DNA of 64,000 nt from Mesorhizobium sp. dw_380 (GCF_018588885.1 NZ_JAFFIW010000001.1:124001-188000), one strand, 5' to 3'. Positions 34,879 through 44,455 are shown, counted from the first letter of the stretch. Program-made: numbers and translations. The notes: generated from the letters alone by a model not told the origin.

Positions 34879-36031
34879 ACGCAACCGAAACAAGGAAGCC
34901 GCCGCCACGATCGAGGAGATCTCGGCGCAATATGACCGCATCGCATTGGTGTTCCAGGGCGGCGGCGCGCTCGGCGCCTACCAGGCCGGCGTCTACCAGG
35001 CTCTGGCCGATGCCGGCTGTGAGCCGAGCTGGCTCTCCGGCGTGTCGATCGGCGCCATCAATGCCTCGATCATCGCCGGCAATGAGCCGAGCCGCCGCCT
35101 GCAGCGGCTCGAACAATTCTGGCAGACGATCTCGGGGCGCAAGATCTGGGCCTATACGCCGGAAGGCGACATCTACCGCGACATCCGCAACCGCACCTCG
35201 TCGTGGATGACGATGACCATGGGCCAGCCCGGCTTCTTCAAGCCGCGCAACCCCAATCCCTGGTTCGAACAGCAAGGCGCCGAGGGCGCGACCAGCTTCT
35301 ATGACACCGCCGAATTGAAGGACACGCTGGAGAGCCTGATCGATTTCGACGTGCTGAACGACGGCAAGAAGCGGCTGAGCGTCGGCGCGGTCAACGTCCG
35401 CACCGGCAACTTCGTCTATTTCGACACCGACAAGGTCCGCATCGGGCCCGAGCACATCATGGCCAGCGGCGCCCTGCCGCCGGCCTTTCCTTCGGTCCGC
35501 ATTGAAGGCGAGTACTATTGGGACGGCGGCATCGTCTCCAACACGCCGCTGCAATATCTGCTCGACCAGGAAGAGGACCGTTCCTCACTGGTGTTCCAGG
35601 TCGATCTGTTCAGCGCGCGCGGTGTGCTGCCGCGCAGCATGCCGGACGTGCTGTCCCGCCACAAGGACATCATGTATTCCAGCCGCACGCGCCAGAACAC
35701 CGACAATTTCAAACGCATCCATGGCCTGAAGATGCGCCTGCTCGATGCGCTCAAGCGCGTGCCCAAGGAGCAGCTGACGCCAGCGGAAGAAGCCCTGATC
35801 GAGGACTATTCGGATGCCGGCATCGTCAACATCGTGCACTTGATCTACCAGCACAAAGGTTATGAGGGACACGCCAAGGACTACGAATTCTCCGGTACCT
35901 CGATGCGCGAACATTGGGAAACCGGCCTGGAAGATACACAGCGCACCTTGCGCCATCGCAAATGGCTGACGATGCCGACCAATGTCGATGGCGTCGCCAT
36001 CCACGACCTGCATCGCGAGGATCCGACCTGA
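34871..36031 (+). CDS. Patatin-like phospholipase with DUF3734-type C-terminus
   Basis: 386 residues from the GTG at 34871, which overlaps the decarboxylase stop and has GGAG eight bases upstream. Patatin fold: oxyanion loop [15 protein letters not shown], nucleophile elbow GVSIGAIN (Ser in GxSxG) and the catalytic-dyad Asp in [10 protein letters not shown]. The C-terminal 120 residues (from about [14 protein letters not shown]) resemble DUF3734. It hydrolyses ester bonds in lipids or possibly intracellular PHB. Its coupling to adc and closeness to bdhA favour a role in storage polyester or ketone-body metabolism, which is inference. Confidence 0.9.
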   Translation: MLERNRNKEAAATIEEISAQYDRIALVFQGGGALGAYQAGVYQALADAGCEPSWLSGVSIGAINASIIAGNEPSRRLQRLEQFWQTISGRKIWAYTPEGDIYRDIRNRTSSWMTMTMGQPGFFKPRNPNPWFEQQGAEGATSFYDTAELKDTLESLIDFDVLNDGKKRLSVGAVNVRTGNFVYFDTDKVRIGPEHIMASGALPPAFPSVRIEGEYYWDGGIVSNTPLQYLLDQEEDRSSLVFQVDLFSARGVLPRSMPDVLSRHKDIMYSSRTRQNTDNFKRIHGLKMRLLDALKRVPKEQLTPAEEALIEDYSDAGIVNIVHLIYQHKGYEGHAKDYEFSGTSMREHWETGLEDTQRTLRHRKWLTMPTNVDGVAIHDLHREDPT

Positions 36032-36075
36032 GGTCAGCCTCGCCGGAATCGATCATCTGACACCGAGTTCCGTCA

Positions 36076-36231
36076 CACCCCCCTCTGTCCTGCCGGACAT
36101 CTCCCCCGCAAGGGGGGAGATCGATGCCGCCTGGGCCTTCGCCAATCTCCAACAGCTCAAAGCTGGCGGGACGCATGGGCTGCTAATCTCCCTCCTTGCG
36201 GGGGAGATGGCCGGCAGGCCAGAGGGGGGTG
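36076..36231. repeat. Intergenic inverted-repeat element
   Basis: Two 46-bp arms, 36076-36121 and 36186-36231, are inverted repeats with only three mismatches. Each contains CACCCCCCTCTG, CCTGCCGG and ATCTCCCCCGCAAGG; a 64-bp spacer separates them. It lies just after the patatin gene. It is a different sequence family from the elements inside the E2 gene but of the same style, and transcription would give a very large hairpin. Confidence 0.85.
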
Positions 36232-36264
36232 CTGTCCCGCCGGCGCTTCGGCATGAAACAACAG

Positions 36265-36300
36265 AAAAGGCAGCACCGATCACCGACGCTGCCTTTTTTG
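36265..36300. terminator. Bidirectional intrinsic terminator between the patatin and phosphate-transporter genes
   Basis: AAAAGGCAGC (36265-36274) pairs perfectly with GCTGCCTTTT (36288-36297), followed by more T on the plus strand and flanked by A on the other side. It can therefore end both convergent transcripts. Confidence 0.8.
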
Positions 36301-36323
36301 TTTTGTGAAAGGCCTGCTCCCGC

Positions 36324-37925
36324 TCAGAACACCTGGCGGAAGATGATGAACAGCACGAACGCCAACGCGATCGAGCATGGCAGGGTCAGCACCCAGGCCA
36401 GCAGCAGGTTGCGCACCGTCGACCATTGCAGGCCCGAGCCGTTGGCGGCCATCGTTCCGGCGACACCTGACGACAGCACATGGGTTGTCGACACCGGCAG
36501 GCCGAGCCGGTCGGCCATGCCGATGGTCACCATCGCCACGAGTTCGGCGGCGGCACCCTGGCCATAGGTCAGATGGCTCTTGCCGATCTTCTCGCCGACC
36601 GTGACGACGATGCGCTTCCAGCCGACCATGGTGCCGAGGCCGAGCGCCAGGGCGACGGCGATCTTCACCCAGAGCGGGATGAACTTCGTCGCGTTGTCGA
36701 CCGCCTTGTGGTAGTCGGTCACCGCCTTGAGATCGGCGGCCTGCATCGGCAGCAACTGCTTCTTGTCGATCAGCTTGAGCGCCTCGCCGATCAGGTAGAT
36801 GTCGTTGCGGGCGTTGCTGACCAGATTGGTCGGCACGTTGTCGACCGAGGCGTAAGGTTGCAGCGAAGCGGTGGTGTTGTGGATGTAGGTCTGCAGCGCG
36901 ACCGTCGTCTGGTCGTTCCAGGTCCGTGTGCGCACAGCGTCCTGGACGGCTGCCTTGGCGTCTGTGACTGTGACGCCGGGCTTGGCATATTTGCCGAGCG
37001 CCTGCTCCACGCTGACCGAGGCCGCCTTGTAGGCCTCGAGATAGTTGATGTCGGGCGTGCGATTCAGCGCATAGGCCGTCGGCACGACGCCGATCAGGAT
37101 CAGCATGATCAGGCCCATGCCCTTCTGGCCATCGTTGGAGCCATGCGCGAAGCTGACGCCGGTGCAGGTGAAAATCAGCAGCGCTCGGATCCACCAGGGC
37201 GGCGGAGCATTGCCTTTCGGTGCCTCGTAGAGCGCTGGATTGCGGACCAGAAGCTTCATCGCATAGAGCAGGATGGCCGCGGCAAAGAAGCCGACGATCG
37301 GCGACACCAGCAAGGTGGTGCCGACATTGGTCGCCTGCGACCAGTCGACGCCGCTGGTGGCGCTGCCTGCAGGGGCCATGAACTGGTTGGCGAGGCCGAC
37401 GCCGATGATCGACCCGACCATCGTGTGCGAACTCGACGCCGGCAGGCCGAGGAACCAGGTGCCGAGATTCCACAGGATCGCCGCGACCAGCAGCGCGAAC
37501 ACCATGGCAAAACCCGAGGAGGAGCCGACCTGCAGGATCAGCTCGACCGGCAGCAGCGACAGGATGCCGAAGGCGACCGCGCCGCTGGAGGTGAGAACCC
37601 CGAGGAAGTTGAAGACGCCGGACCACATGACGGCGAATTCGGCCGGCAGAGAGCGCGTGTAGATGACGGTCGCCACCGCATTGGCGGTGTCGTGAAAACC
37701 GTTGACGAATTCGAAGCCGAGCGCGATCAGCAAGGCGATGCCGAGCAGGATCCACGGCACTGTCTTGGCCACCGCCAGATCCTGGCTGAGCGCATAGCCG
37801 ACATAGACGACGCCGACCAGCACCAGCACCCCAAAGGCGGGCAGGAACCACTTGGCACCGCCCGATTGATCGAGCGGATGCTCCGGTCTCGGTATACCCG
37901 CCTCACTAGAAACTATGTCCACCAT
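36324..37925 (-). CDS. pit: PiT-family inorganic phosphate transporter
   Basis: 533 residues from the ATG at 37925, which has GGAG seven bases upstream; an ATG four codons earlier is possible. The two PiT signatures are EFVNGFHDTANAVATVIYT near the N-terminus and GMADRLGLPVSTTHVLSSGV near the C-terminus, with PASSSHTMVGSIIGVGLANQ between. About 10-12 helices flank a soluble loop of roughly 130 residues (PDINYLEAYKAASVS through the LLPMQAADLKAV segment). It is a low-affinity phosphate/cation symporter. The DUF47/PhoU-like gene that often precedes rhizobial pit is absent here. Confidence 0.93.
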   Translation of the reverse strand: MVDIVSSEAGIPRPEHPLDQSGGAKWFLPAFGVLVLVGVVYVGYALSQDLAVAKTVPWILLGIALLIALGFEFVNGFHDTANAVATVIYTRSLPAEFAVMWSGVFNFLGVLTSSGAVAFGILSLLPVELILQVGSSSGFAMVFALLVAAILWNLGTWFLGLPASSSHTMVGSIIGVGLANQFMAPAGSATSGVDWSQATNVGTTLLVSPIVGFFAAAILLYAMKLLVRNPALYEAPKGNAPPPWWIRALLIFTCTGVSFAHGSNDGQKGMGLIMLILIGVVPTAYALNRTPDINYLEAYKAASVSVEQALGKYAKPGVTVTDAKAAVQDAVRTRTWNDQTTVALQTYIHNTTASLQPYASVDNVPTNLVSNARNDIYLIGEALKLIDKKQLLPMQAADLKAVTDYHKAVDNATKFIPLWVKIAVALALGLGTMVGWKRIVVTVGEKIGKSHLTYGQGAAAELVAMVTIGMADRLGLPVSTTHVLSSGVAGTMAANGSGLQWSTVRNLLLAWVLTLPCSIALAFVLFIIFRQVF

Positions 37926-38026
37926 GTCCCACTCCATTGCATTGCGGCAAAGAACTGGGAAAGACGCTATGTCCGGTCGATGAACCCTGTGTGACGCCGG
38001 GAGAGCGGTTTAGGCCTATGATGCCC

Positions 38027-39265
38027 CTACACCGGACCCGAGCTTGTCTTCAGGATCGCCGAGAACAGCGGATCGAACGCGCGGCTGATCGGGGCCGCGG
38101 CTGCGCCGAGCGCGATCGACCAGGGGTCGGTGGTGCCGAGTTGCAGGCGCGGCAAAGTCCGGCCTGGCCGGTCGGCGATCGACGGCAGCAGCGGATGCAT
38201 CGCCTCGACAAGCCGGCGCGCCAGCGCTTCCGGCGCGCCGCTGGTCAGGATGACGGTCTGCGGATCGAAAATCGTTTCGATGAGATGCACGCTCCAGCGC
38301 AGATCATGCGCGGCCCCGTCGATCCAGGCCATCATCCTGGGATCCTCGGCCAGCACCAGGGTATTCATTTGCTGGTAGATATCCTCGTCCGCCGGGTTGA
38401 GGCCGAGATGCTGGTAGAGCGAGGCCAGCGATGCGCGATGTTCGAGCGGCGTCGAACCAGGACCGGCCGGCGCGAGCAGCGCCATGCCGATTTCGCCGGC
38501 ATTGCCATGGCCGCCGCTGTAGAGCTCGCCATTGAGGATCAACCCGGTGCCGATGCCGTAGCCGACATAGAGGCAGACCGCGTGATCGACGCCATGCGCC
38601 GCGCCGACGATGCGCTCCGCCGTGGCGCAGGCGGCGGCATCGTTCTGCAGGCCGACATTCAGCCCCGTCCTGGCAGCCAGCGTCTCCAGCAGCGGAAACT
38701 TCTGCCAGGCAGGCATCATCCATTTGTCGTCGGAATTCTTCAGGCCGAAAGGGCCGGGCATGGCGACGCCGAGACCGACCAGCCGTTTCTCGGATTGCGA
38801 GGAAATCCCGGCCAGGTCGCGCCGGACGCCATCGATCAGGCCGAGGATCACCTCGACGCCCTTCGACGGCTCATCGAACGGCAGGTTCGCGTCGGCGCGC
38901 GCCAGCACGCTGCCCATCAGGTCGACCGCGACCGCCCGCGTCAGGTGGCGGTCGATCTGCAGGCCGATGGCGAAGGCGCCTTCGGGCACCAGCCTGTAAG
39001 GGGTCGAGGGTTGCCCCCTGCCCTTGCGCACCGCATCGAGAGCAACGACCAGGCCGTCGCTTTCCAGATCCTCGATGATGTTGGAGACCGCCTGCTTGGT
39101 CAGCTGCGTCGCCCGCGCCAGATCGGCACGCGACAGGGCGCCATTGAGGCGCAGCGCCTCGATCATGACACGGCGGTTGTGCGCGCTGGTGCCTTCCTGA
39201 TTGGTGCCGCTTTTGGCGCGGATCGGGCTGATGTCGTCCACCGGCGTTTCCCCTCTTGACTCCAT
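38027..39265 (-). CDS. ROK-family transcriptional repressor
   Basis: 412 residues. N-terminal winged helix at about 28-85 (HNRRVMIEALRLNGALSRAD, then TQLTKQAVSNIIEDLESDGL), then the ROK sugar-kinase-like domain with VGLGVAMPGPFG, QNDAAACATAE, GYGIGTGLILNGELYSGGHG and the EIGM segment. The usual zinc-site cysteines of ROK proteins are replaced: the segment after EIGM reads ALLAPAGPGSTPLEHRAS. It is divergent from the sugar ABC operon at 39462-45541, with a 25-bp palindrome between, and is probably its repressor. Confidence 0.92.
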   Translation of the reverse strand: MESRGETPVDDISPIRAKSGTNQEGTSAHNRRVMIEALRLNGALSRADLARATQLTKQAVSNIIEDLESDGLVVALDAVRKGRGQPSTPYRLVPEGAFAIGLQIDRHLTRAVAVDLMGSVLARADANLPFDEPSKGVEVILGLIDGVRRDLAGISSQSEKRLVGLGVAMPGPFGLKNSDDKWMMPAWQKFPLLETLAARTGLNVGLQNDAAACATAERIVGAAHGVDHAVCLYVGYGIGTGLILNGELYSGGHGNAGEIGMALLAPAGPGSTPLEHRASLASLYQHLGLNPADEDIYQQMNTLVLAEDPRMMAWIDGAAHDLRWSVHLIETIFDPQTVILTSGAPEALARRLVEAMHPLLPSIADRPGRTLPRLQLGTTDPWSIALGAAAAPISRAFDPLFSAILKTSSGPV

Positions 39266-39283
39266 TAGAATATTGATCGACTA

Positions 39284-39308
39284 ATTAAGTCAAGCGAATT
39301 GACTTAAT
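39284..39308. promoter_or_regulatory. Palindromic operator candidate for the ROK regulator
   Basis: ATTAAGTCAA (39284-39293) and TTGACTTAAT (39299-39308) form a perfect 10-bp inverted repeat with spacer GCGAA. It lies 19 bp upstream of the ROK start and 154 bp upstream of the binding-protein gene. The AT-rich palindrome stands out in GC-rich surroundings. It also overlaps a TTGACTT sequence usable as a -35 box. Confidence 0.65.
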
Positions 39309-39461
39309 GTAACCGAACGCCCCAAAACAAGATGGCCAAGGCCCCTCGGCCTGTCGCCACTGGTCAGCCGGTTCATTATCAGGTCACGCGACATGGATCC
39401 GGGAAGACGATGCGAAATGCCCGTATCGCCGGCCCGTCAACGCCGGAAATGGGAGAAGAAG

Positions 39462-40700
39462 ATGCTTAAGACAATCACCAAAACGCTGGTCGGCGCGGTC
39501 TTCGCTGGAGGACTGTTCGTTCCTCACGCTTTCGCCGAAACGACGCTCAACGCGCTTTTCATGGCACAGGCCGCCTACAGCGAGGCCGACGTGCGCGCCA
39601 TGACGGATGCCTTCACCAAGGCCAACCCGGACGTCAAGGTCAATCTCGAATTCGTCCCCTATGAAGGCCTGCACGACAAGACGGTTCTCGCGCAGGGATC
39701 GGGCGGCGGCTATGACGTCGTGCTGTTCGATGTCATCTGGCCTGCCGAATACGCCACCAACAAGGTGCTGGTCGACGTCTCATCGAAGATCACCGACGAC
39801 ATGAAGAAGGGTGTGTTGCCCGGCGCCTGGACCACGGTCCAGTATGACGGCAAGTACTATGGCATGCCCTGGATCCTCGACACCAAATATTTGTTCTACA
39901 ACAAGGACATCCTCGAAAAGGCCGGCATCAAGACGCCGCCGAAGACCTGGGAAGAACTCGGCGCACAGGCCAAGATCATCCAGGACAAGGGCTTGCTGAA
40001 GACGCCGATCGCCTGGAGCTGGTCGCAGGCCGAAGCCGCGATCTGCGACTACACCACACTGGTCAGCGCCTATGGCGGCGACTTCCTCAAGGACGGCAAG
40101 CCGGACTTCCAGAATGGCGGCGGCCTGTCAGCGCTGAAATACATGGTCGACAGCTACAAGTCCGGCCTCACCAACCCGAATTCCAAGGAATTCCTGGAAG
40201 AGGACGTGCGCAAGGTCTTTGAAAATGGCGACGCTGCCTTCGCGCTGAACTGGACCTACATGTACAACATGGCCAACGATCCGAAGGACAGCAAGGTGGC
40301 CGGCAAGGTCGGCGTCGTGCCGGCACCAGGCGTCACGGGCATCAGCGAGGTGTCGGCCGTCAACGGCTCGATGGGCCTCGGCGTCACCGCGGTCTCGAAG
40401 CATCCGGACGAGGCGTGGAAGTACATCACCTTCATGACTTCGCAGGCGACGCAGAACCAATATGCCAAGCTCTCGCTGCCGATCTGGGCCTCGTCCTATG
40501 ACGACCCGGCCGTCACCAAGGGCCAGGAAGAACTGATCGCCGCCGCCAAGCTCGGCCTGGCCGCCATGTACCCGCGGCCGACCACGCCGAAGTACCAGGA
40601 GTTGTCGACCGCGCTGCAGCAGGCGATCCAGGAATCGCTGCTCGGCCAGACGTCGCCGGAAGACGCCCTGAAGACCGCCGCGCAAAACAGCGGCCTCTGA
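39462..40700 (+). CDS. Sugar ABC transporter substrate-binding protein (CUT1)
   Basis: 412 residues from the ATG at 39462, preceded by GGGAGAAGAAG; the open frame begins 23 codons earlier. The signal peptide LKTITKTLVGAVFAGGLFVP ends near AFA-ETT. Type II binding fold of the SBP_bac_1 family, with PDVKVNLEFVPYEGLHDKTV, the ligand-site WPAEYATNK, YYGMPWILDTKYLFYNKDI and the AFALNWTYMY segment. It delivers an oligosaccharide, polyol or glycoside-like ligand to the adjacent permeases. The SIS and PfkB enzymes in the operon suggest an amino-sugar or Amadori-type substrate. Confidence 0.93.
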   Translation: MLKTITKTLVGAVFAGGLFVPHAFAETTLNALFMAQAAYSEADVRAMTDAFTKANPDVKVNLEFVPYEGLHDKTVLAQGSGGGYDVVLFDVIWPAEYATNKVLVDVSSKITDDMKKGVLPGAWTTVQYDGKYYGMPWILDTKYLFYNKDILEKAGIKTPPKTWEELGAQAKIIQDKGLLKTPIAWSWSQAEAAICDYTTLVSAYGGDFLKDGKPDFQNGGGLSALKYMVDSYKSGLTNPNSKEFLEEDVRKVFENGDAAFALNWTYMYNMANDPKDSKVAGKVGVVPAPGVTGISEVSAVNGSMGLGVTAVSKHPDEAWKYITFMTSQATQNQYAKLSLPIWASSYDDPAVTKGQEELIAAAKLGLAAMYPRPTTPKYQELSTALQQAIQESLLGQTSPEDALKTAAQNSGL

Positions 40701-40716
40701 GGCACTTTTCTACGGT

Positions 40717-40741
40717 CACGGGCGGCCTAGTGCCGCCCGTG
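40717..40741 (+). promoter_or_regulatory. Hairpin between binding-protein and permease genes
   Basis: CACGGGCGGC (40717-40726) pairs perfectly with GCCGCCCGTG (40732-40741), loop CTAGT, 16 bases after the binding-protein stop. There is no T tract. It is in the same position as the hairpin in the rare-sugar operon and probably raises binding-protein mRNA relative to the rest. Confidence 0.6.
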
Positions 40742-40782
40742 CGATGTCAGAAACCAAGATGAGTTAGGGAGAGGCTGCTCTT

Positions 40783-41667
40783 ATGTCGGGCACCTGGATG
40801 ACAACCCGTGCATGGCTCTTGATGCTGCCGCTGTTCGTGGTCATGGTCGCCGTCATCGGCTGGCCGCTGGTCGACACGGTCAGCCTTTCCTTCACCGACG
40901 CCAAGCTGGTCGGCACCGGCGGCAATTTCGTCGGCTTCGACAATTACACCAACATGCTGTCGAGTTCGAATTTTTCACGCACACTGGTCACCACCACGCT
41001 GTTCGCTGTGATTTCGGTTGCCGCCGAAATGGTGATCGGCGTTCTCGCCGCCCTTTTGCTCAATCAGGAATTTCGCGGCCGCGCCGTCCTGCGTGCCCTG
41101 ATGATCCTGCCCTGGGCGCTGCCGACGGTGGTCAACGCCACACTATGGCGGCTGATCTACAATCCAGAATATGGCGCCCTGAACGCCGCCTTGACGCAGT
41201 TGCATCTCATCGACGCCTACCGCTCCTGGCTCGGCGAACCCGGAACGGCGCTGGCGGCGCTGATCGTCGCCGACTGCTGGAAGAACTTTCCGCTGGTGGC
41301 GCTGATCGCGCTCGCCGCCCTGCAGGCGGTGCCGCGCGACATTACCGCAGCCTCACTCGTCGATGGCGCGGGACCTTTCAACCGCTTCCGCTTCGTCATC
41401 CTGCCCTATCTCGCCGGCCCGCTGATGGTGGCGCTGGTGCTGCGCACCATCGAGGCGTTCAAGGTCTTCGACATCATCTGGGTGATGACCCGCGGCGGCC
41501 CGGCCAACAGCACGCGCACGCTGTCGATCCTCGTCTACCAGGAAGCCTTTTCCTTCCAGCGCGCCGGCTCCGGCGCGTCGCTGGCGCTGATCGTCACCTT
41601 GCTGGTCACCGTGCTCGCCGTTGCCTATGCGGCACTGGTCAGGAAGACTGCCGGGAGTGCCGCCTGA
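40783..41667 (+). CDS. Sugar ABC transporter permease (MalF-like)
   Basis: 294 residues with six hydrophobic helices starting at about 9-30 (WLLMLPLFVVMVAVIGWPLV). The EAA loop that contacts the ATPase is DITAASLVDGAGPFNRFRFV. It is a CUT1 inner-membrane subunit and partner of the MalG-like protein encoded next, whose ATG overlaps its stop by one base (TGATG). Confidence 0.93.
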   Translation: MSGTWMTTRAWLLMLPLFVVMVAVIGWPLVDTVSLSFTDAKLVGTGGNFVGFDNYTNMLSSSNFSRTLVTTTLFAVISVAAEMVIGVLAALLLNQEFRGRAVLRALMILPWALPTVVNATLWRLIYNPEYGALNAALTQLHLIDAYRSWLGEPGTALAALIVADCWKNFPLVALIALAALQAVPRDITAASLVDGAGPFNRFRFVILPYLAGPLMVALVLRTIEAFKVFDIIWVMTRGGPANSTRTLSILVYQEAFSFQRAGSGASLALIVTLLVTVLAVAYAALVRKTAGSAA

Positions 41668-42512
41668 TGGAACGCAAAAGCCCGGCCTTCAGCGTCTTCA
41701 TCCATGCCTGCGCGCTGTTGCTCGCGGCCGTCATCCTGGCGCCCATCGCCTGGCTTTTCATCATGAGCATATCGCCGGCCGCCGATCTCGCCGCCAAGCC
41801 GCTGCGCTGGTGGCCGCAGGCGGCCGACTTCTCGCGTTACCGGCAATTGCTGTCGACAGCCGAAAACAGCGCCGGTGCCGCCTTCACCTCGTCGTTGCGC
41901 AACAGCCTGGAGATCGCCGGCATGGCGACGCTGGCGGCCCTCGCCCTGGCGATCCCCGCCGGCTGGGCGGTGTCGCGCACGCCGGCGATCGGCTGGTCGC
42001 TGTCGATGGTGATCGCGACCTACATGCTGCCGCCGGTGGCGCTGGCCGTGCCGCTCTATATGGGCCTTTCGCATCTCGGCCTGCTCAACAACGTCTTCGG
42101 CCTGGCGCTGGTTTACCTGACCATATTGGCGCCCTTCACCACCTGGCTGATGAAATCAGGCTTCGATTCCATCCCGCGCGAGATCGAGGCGGCGGCGATG
42201 ATCGACGGCGCCGGCCTGTTCCAGACGCTGCGCATCATCACGCTGCCGCTGGCCGCGCCGGTGATGGCGACGTCGGCGCTGTTCGCCGTGCTGCTCGCCT
42301 GGGACGAATTCTTCTATGCGCTGCTGTTCACGTCCGACCAGCGCGCCAAGACCTTGACGGTCGCGATCGCCGATTTGGCCGGCGGCCGTGTTTCCGATTA
42401 CGGGCTGATCGCCACGGCCGGCGTGCTCGCCGCCCTGCCGCCGGTGCTGATCGGCCTGGTCATGCAGCGGGCGCTGATTTCGGGCCTGACCAGCGGCGGT
42501 GTGAAAGGATGA
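41667..42512 (+). CDS. Sugar ABC transporter permease (MalG-like)
   Basis: 281 residues from the ATG at 41667, overlapping the previous stop. Six helices; the first is AFSVFIHACALLLAAVILAP. The EAA motif is EIEAAAMIDGAGLFQTLRII, followed by LFAVLLAWDEFFYALLF, the MalG-type PF00528 ending. It is coupled to the SIS gene by an ATGATGATG run over its stop. Confidence 0.93.
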   Translation: MERKSPAFSVFIHACALLLAAVILAPIAWLFIMSISPAADLAAKPLRWWPQAADFSRYRQLLSTAENSAGAAFTSSLRNSLEIAGMATLAALALAIPAGWAVSRTPAIGWSLSMVIATYMLPPVALAVPLYMGLSHLGLLNNVFGLALVYLTILAPFTTWLMKSGFDSIPREIEAAAMIDGAGLFQTLRIITLPLAAPVMATSALFAVLLAWDEFFYALLFTSDQRAKTLTVAIADLAGGRVSDYGLIATAGVLAALPPVLIGLVMQRALISGLTSGGVKG

Positions 42513-43531
42513 TGATGACTGCAGCAAAAACTCGGCCGGCCGGACTGGTCGCGATCGACCGCGAAATGGCACGCCAGCATGCGGACGCGCGTGCCTCGTT
42601 CGAACACAACACCGCCATGGCGGCAGACGTCGCCGCCTCGATCAGGAGGACCGGTCGTCTGCTTCTTCTCGGCATGGGTGGCTCGCATGCGGTCGGGCGC
42701 GCCGTCGAGCCGCTCTATCGCGCGGTCGGCATCGATGCCCTGGCGCTGCCCCTGTCCGAACAGCTCGGCCAGCCGCTGCCGCTCGCGGGCCGGACGGTGC
42801 TCGTCACCTCCCAGTCGGGCGAGAGCGCCGAGGTTGTCAGATGGTTTTCGGAGGCCGGCGGCGCCGCCGATATTTTCGGCCTGACGCTCGAAGGCAGCTC
42901 GTTCCTGGCGCGCACGGCGCCTTGCCTGGTCGGCGCCGGCGGCACTGAACTTGCCTTCGCCGCCACCCGCAGCCTGACTGTGACCTTCGCCTTGCATCTG
43001 GCCATTCTTGCAGCACTTGGCGAAGACCCGGCTGCCGCGCTTGCCGCACTGGACCAGCCGCAGGACAACGACATCACACAGGCGCTCGCAGCGCTGGATA
43101 AGGTCACGGCCATCGTCACCTCCGGCCGCCGGTTGCAAGGCGTCGCCGAAGCGCTGGCGCTCGGTCTTGCCGAACTGTCGCGGCTGCCCTGCTTTTCGCT
43201 CGAAGGCGGCCAGTTGCGGCATGGGCCGATGGAGATGCTCGACCCACAGGTTGGCGTCATCCTGTTCCGCGGCAACGATCCGACAGCGGAATTGGTCACC
43301 GCCATGGCCCTTTCCGTCGTCGAGGCCGGCGCGCCGCTGGTCATCTTCGACGCATCCGGGCAAACGCCCGTCGCCGGCGCCGTCACGCTCTCGTTCAAAC
43401 CGGCTTCGGGGCTCGCCGCTGTCTTTGCCATGCTTCCGGTCGCGCAGCGGCTGATGATCGCCTTTGCCGACAGCCGCGTCGACAATGCCGGCACGCCCGT
43501 GCGCTCCACCAAGATCACCAGGAGCGAGTGA
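42509..43531 (+). CDS. SIS-domain sugar isomerase/deglycase (AgaS/FrlB/GlmS-isomerase-like)
   Basis: 338-340 residues; three consecutive ATGs at 42509, 42512 and 42515 overlap the permease stop, and GAAAGG just upstream favours the second or third. Two SIS folds: the first with LLLLGMGGSHAVGRAVEPLY and VLVTSQSGESAEVVRWF, the second with AIVTSGRRLQGVAEALALGL and the catalytic-type EGGQLRHGPMEML. This matches the isomerase half of GlmS and FrlB-like deglycases, which act on 6-phosphorylated amino or Amadori sugars. The PfkB kinase next to it would supply the phosphate, as in frl systems. The specific substrate is inferred. Confidence 0.85.
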   Translation: MMMTAAKTRPAGLVAIDREMARQHADARASFEHNTAMAADVAASIRRTGRLLLLGMGGSHAVGRAVEPLYRAVGIDALALPLSEQLGQPLPLAGRTVLVTSQSGESAEVVRWFSEAGGAADIFGLTLEGSSFLARTAPCLVGAGGTELAFAATRSLTVTFALHLAILAALGEDPAAALAALDQPQDNDITQALAALDKVTAIVTSGRRLQGVAEALALGLAELSRLPCFSLEGGQLRHGPMEMLDPQVGVILFRGNDPTAELVTAMALSVVEAGAPLVIFDASGQTPVAGAVTLSFKPASGLAAVFAMLPVAQRLMIAFADSRVDNAGTPVRSTKITRSE

Positions 43532-44455
43532 TGCGTCCGCTCGCGGTGATCGGCAACGTCAATGTCGACCTGATCGTCGGCCCGGTCTCGCCATGGCCGA
43601 AGGCCGGAACGGAGACCGTCGTCGACCATGACGAATTGCGCGTCGGCGGCCAGGCCGGCAACAGCGCGCTCGCCTGGGAGGCGCTGGGCGTCGACTTTAC
43701 GATCGCCGCCAATGTCGGCGACGATCAGTTCGGGCACTGGCTTCGCAAGGCGTTCGGCAGCCGCGCCGAGACATGGCCGGTGCGTCCCGAAGGCACGACG
43801 CTGTCGGTCGGCATGACGCATCCGGATGGCGAACGGACCTTCTTCACCACACGCGGCCACCTGCCGCGCTTCAGCCTCGCCGATGTGCTCACGGTTCTCG
43901 ATGGCAGCGCATTGTCCGGCGGCTACGCGCTTCTGTGCGGCTCCTTCCTGACCGACGATCTCACCCGCGACTACGCCGCGTTTTTCGACTGGGCGGACAG
44001 CCACGACATTGCCGTGGCGCTCGACACCGGCTGGCCGATCGACGGCTGGACGCAGGCCAACTGCGCCGCCACACGGGCATGGCTCTCGCGCTGCGCGCTG
44101 GCATTGTTCAACGAGGTCGAGACCGTGACCCTGGCCGGAATGGAGAGCCCGGTCGAGGCCGCGCGCGCGATCCGCTCCAGCATGCGGCAGGGCGCGACCT
44201 TCGTCGTCAAGCGCGGACCGCGAGGCGCCATCGCCATCGGCCCGGACGGCTCCCTCGTCGAAGCCGCCGCGCCCGATGTCCGCGTCGTCGATACGATCGG
44301 CGCCGGCGATGTCTTCAACGCCGCCTTCCTCGCCGCTCTCGCCCAGGAACAGAAGCTGTCCGCCTGCCTTTCCGCCGCGACGCATATTGCGTCGCGCGCC
44401 ATTTCCACCCTGCCCCGCAACTATGGCGGGCCGATGCAGTTCGAGGGATCCACGC

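Noticed and set aside
36480..37994. Plus-strand open frame of 504 codons opposite the phosphate transporter
   Set aside because: Shadow of pit; composition rich in Arg, Asp and His with no fold signals.
42509..43531. SIS protein called as glutamine-fructose-6-phosphate aminotransferase
   Set aside because: Only the isomerase-like SIS half is present; there is no N-terminal glutaminase domain with a leading Cys.
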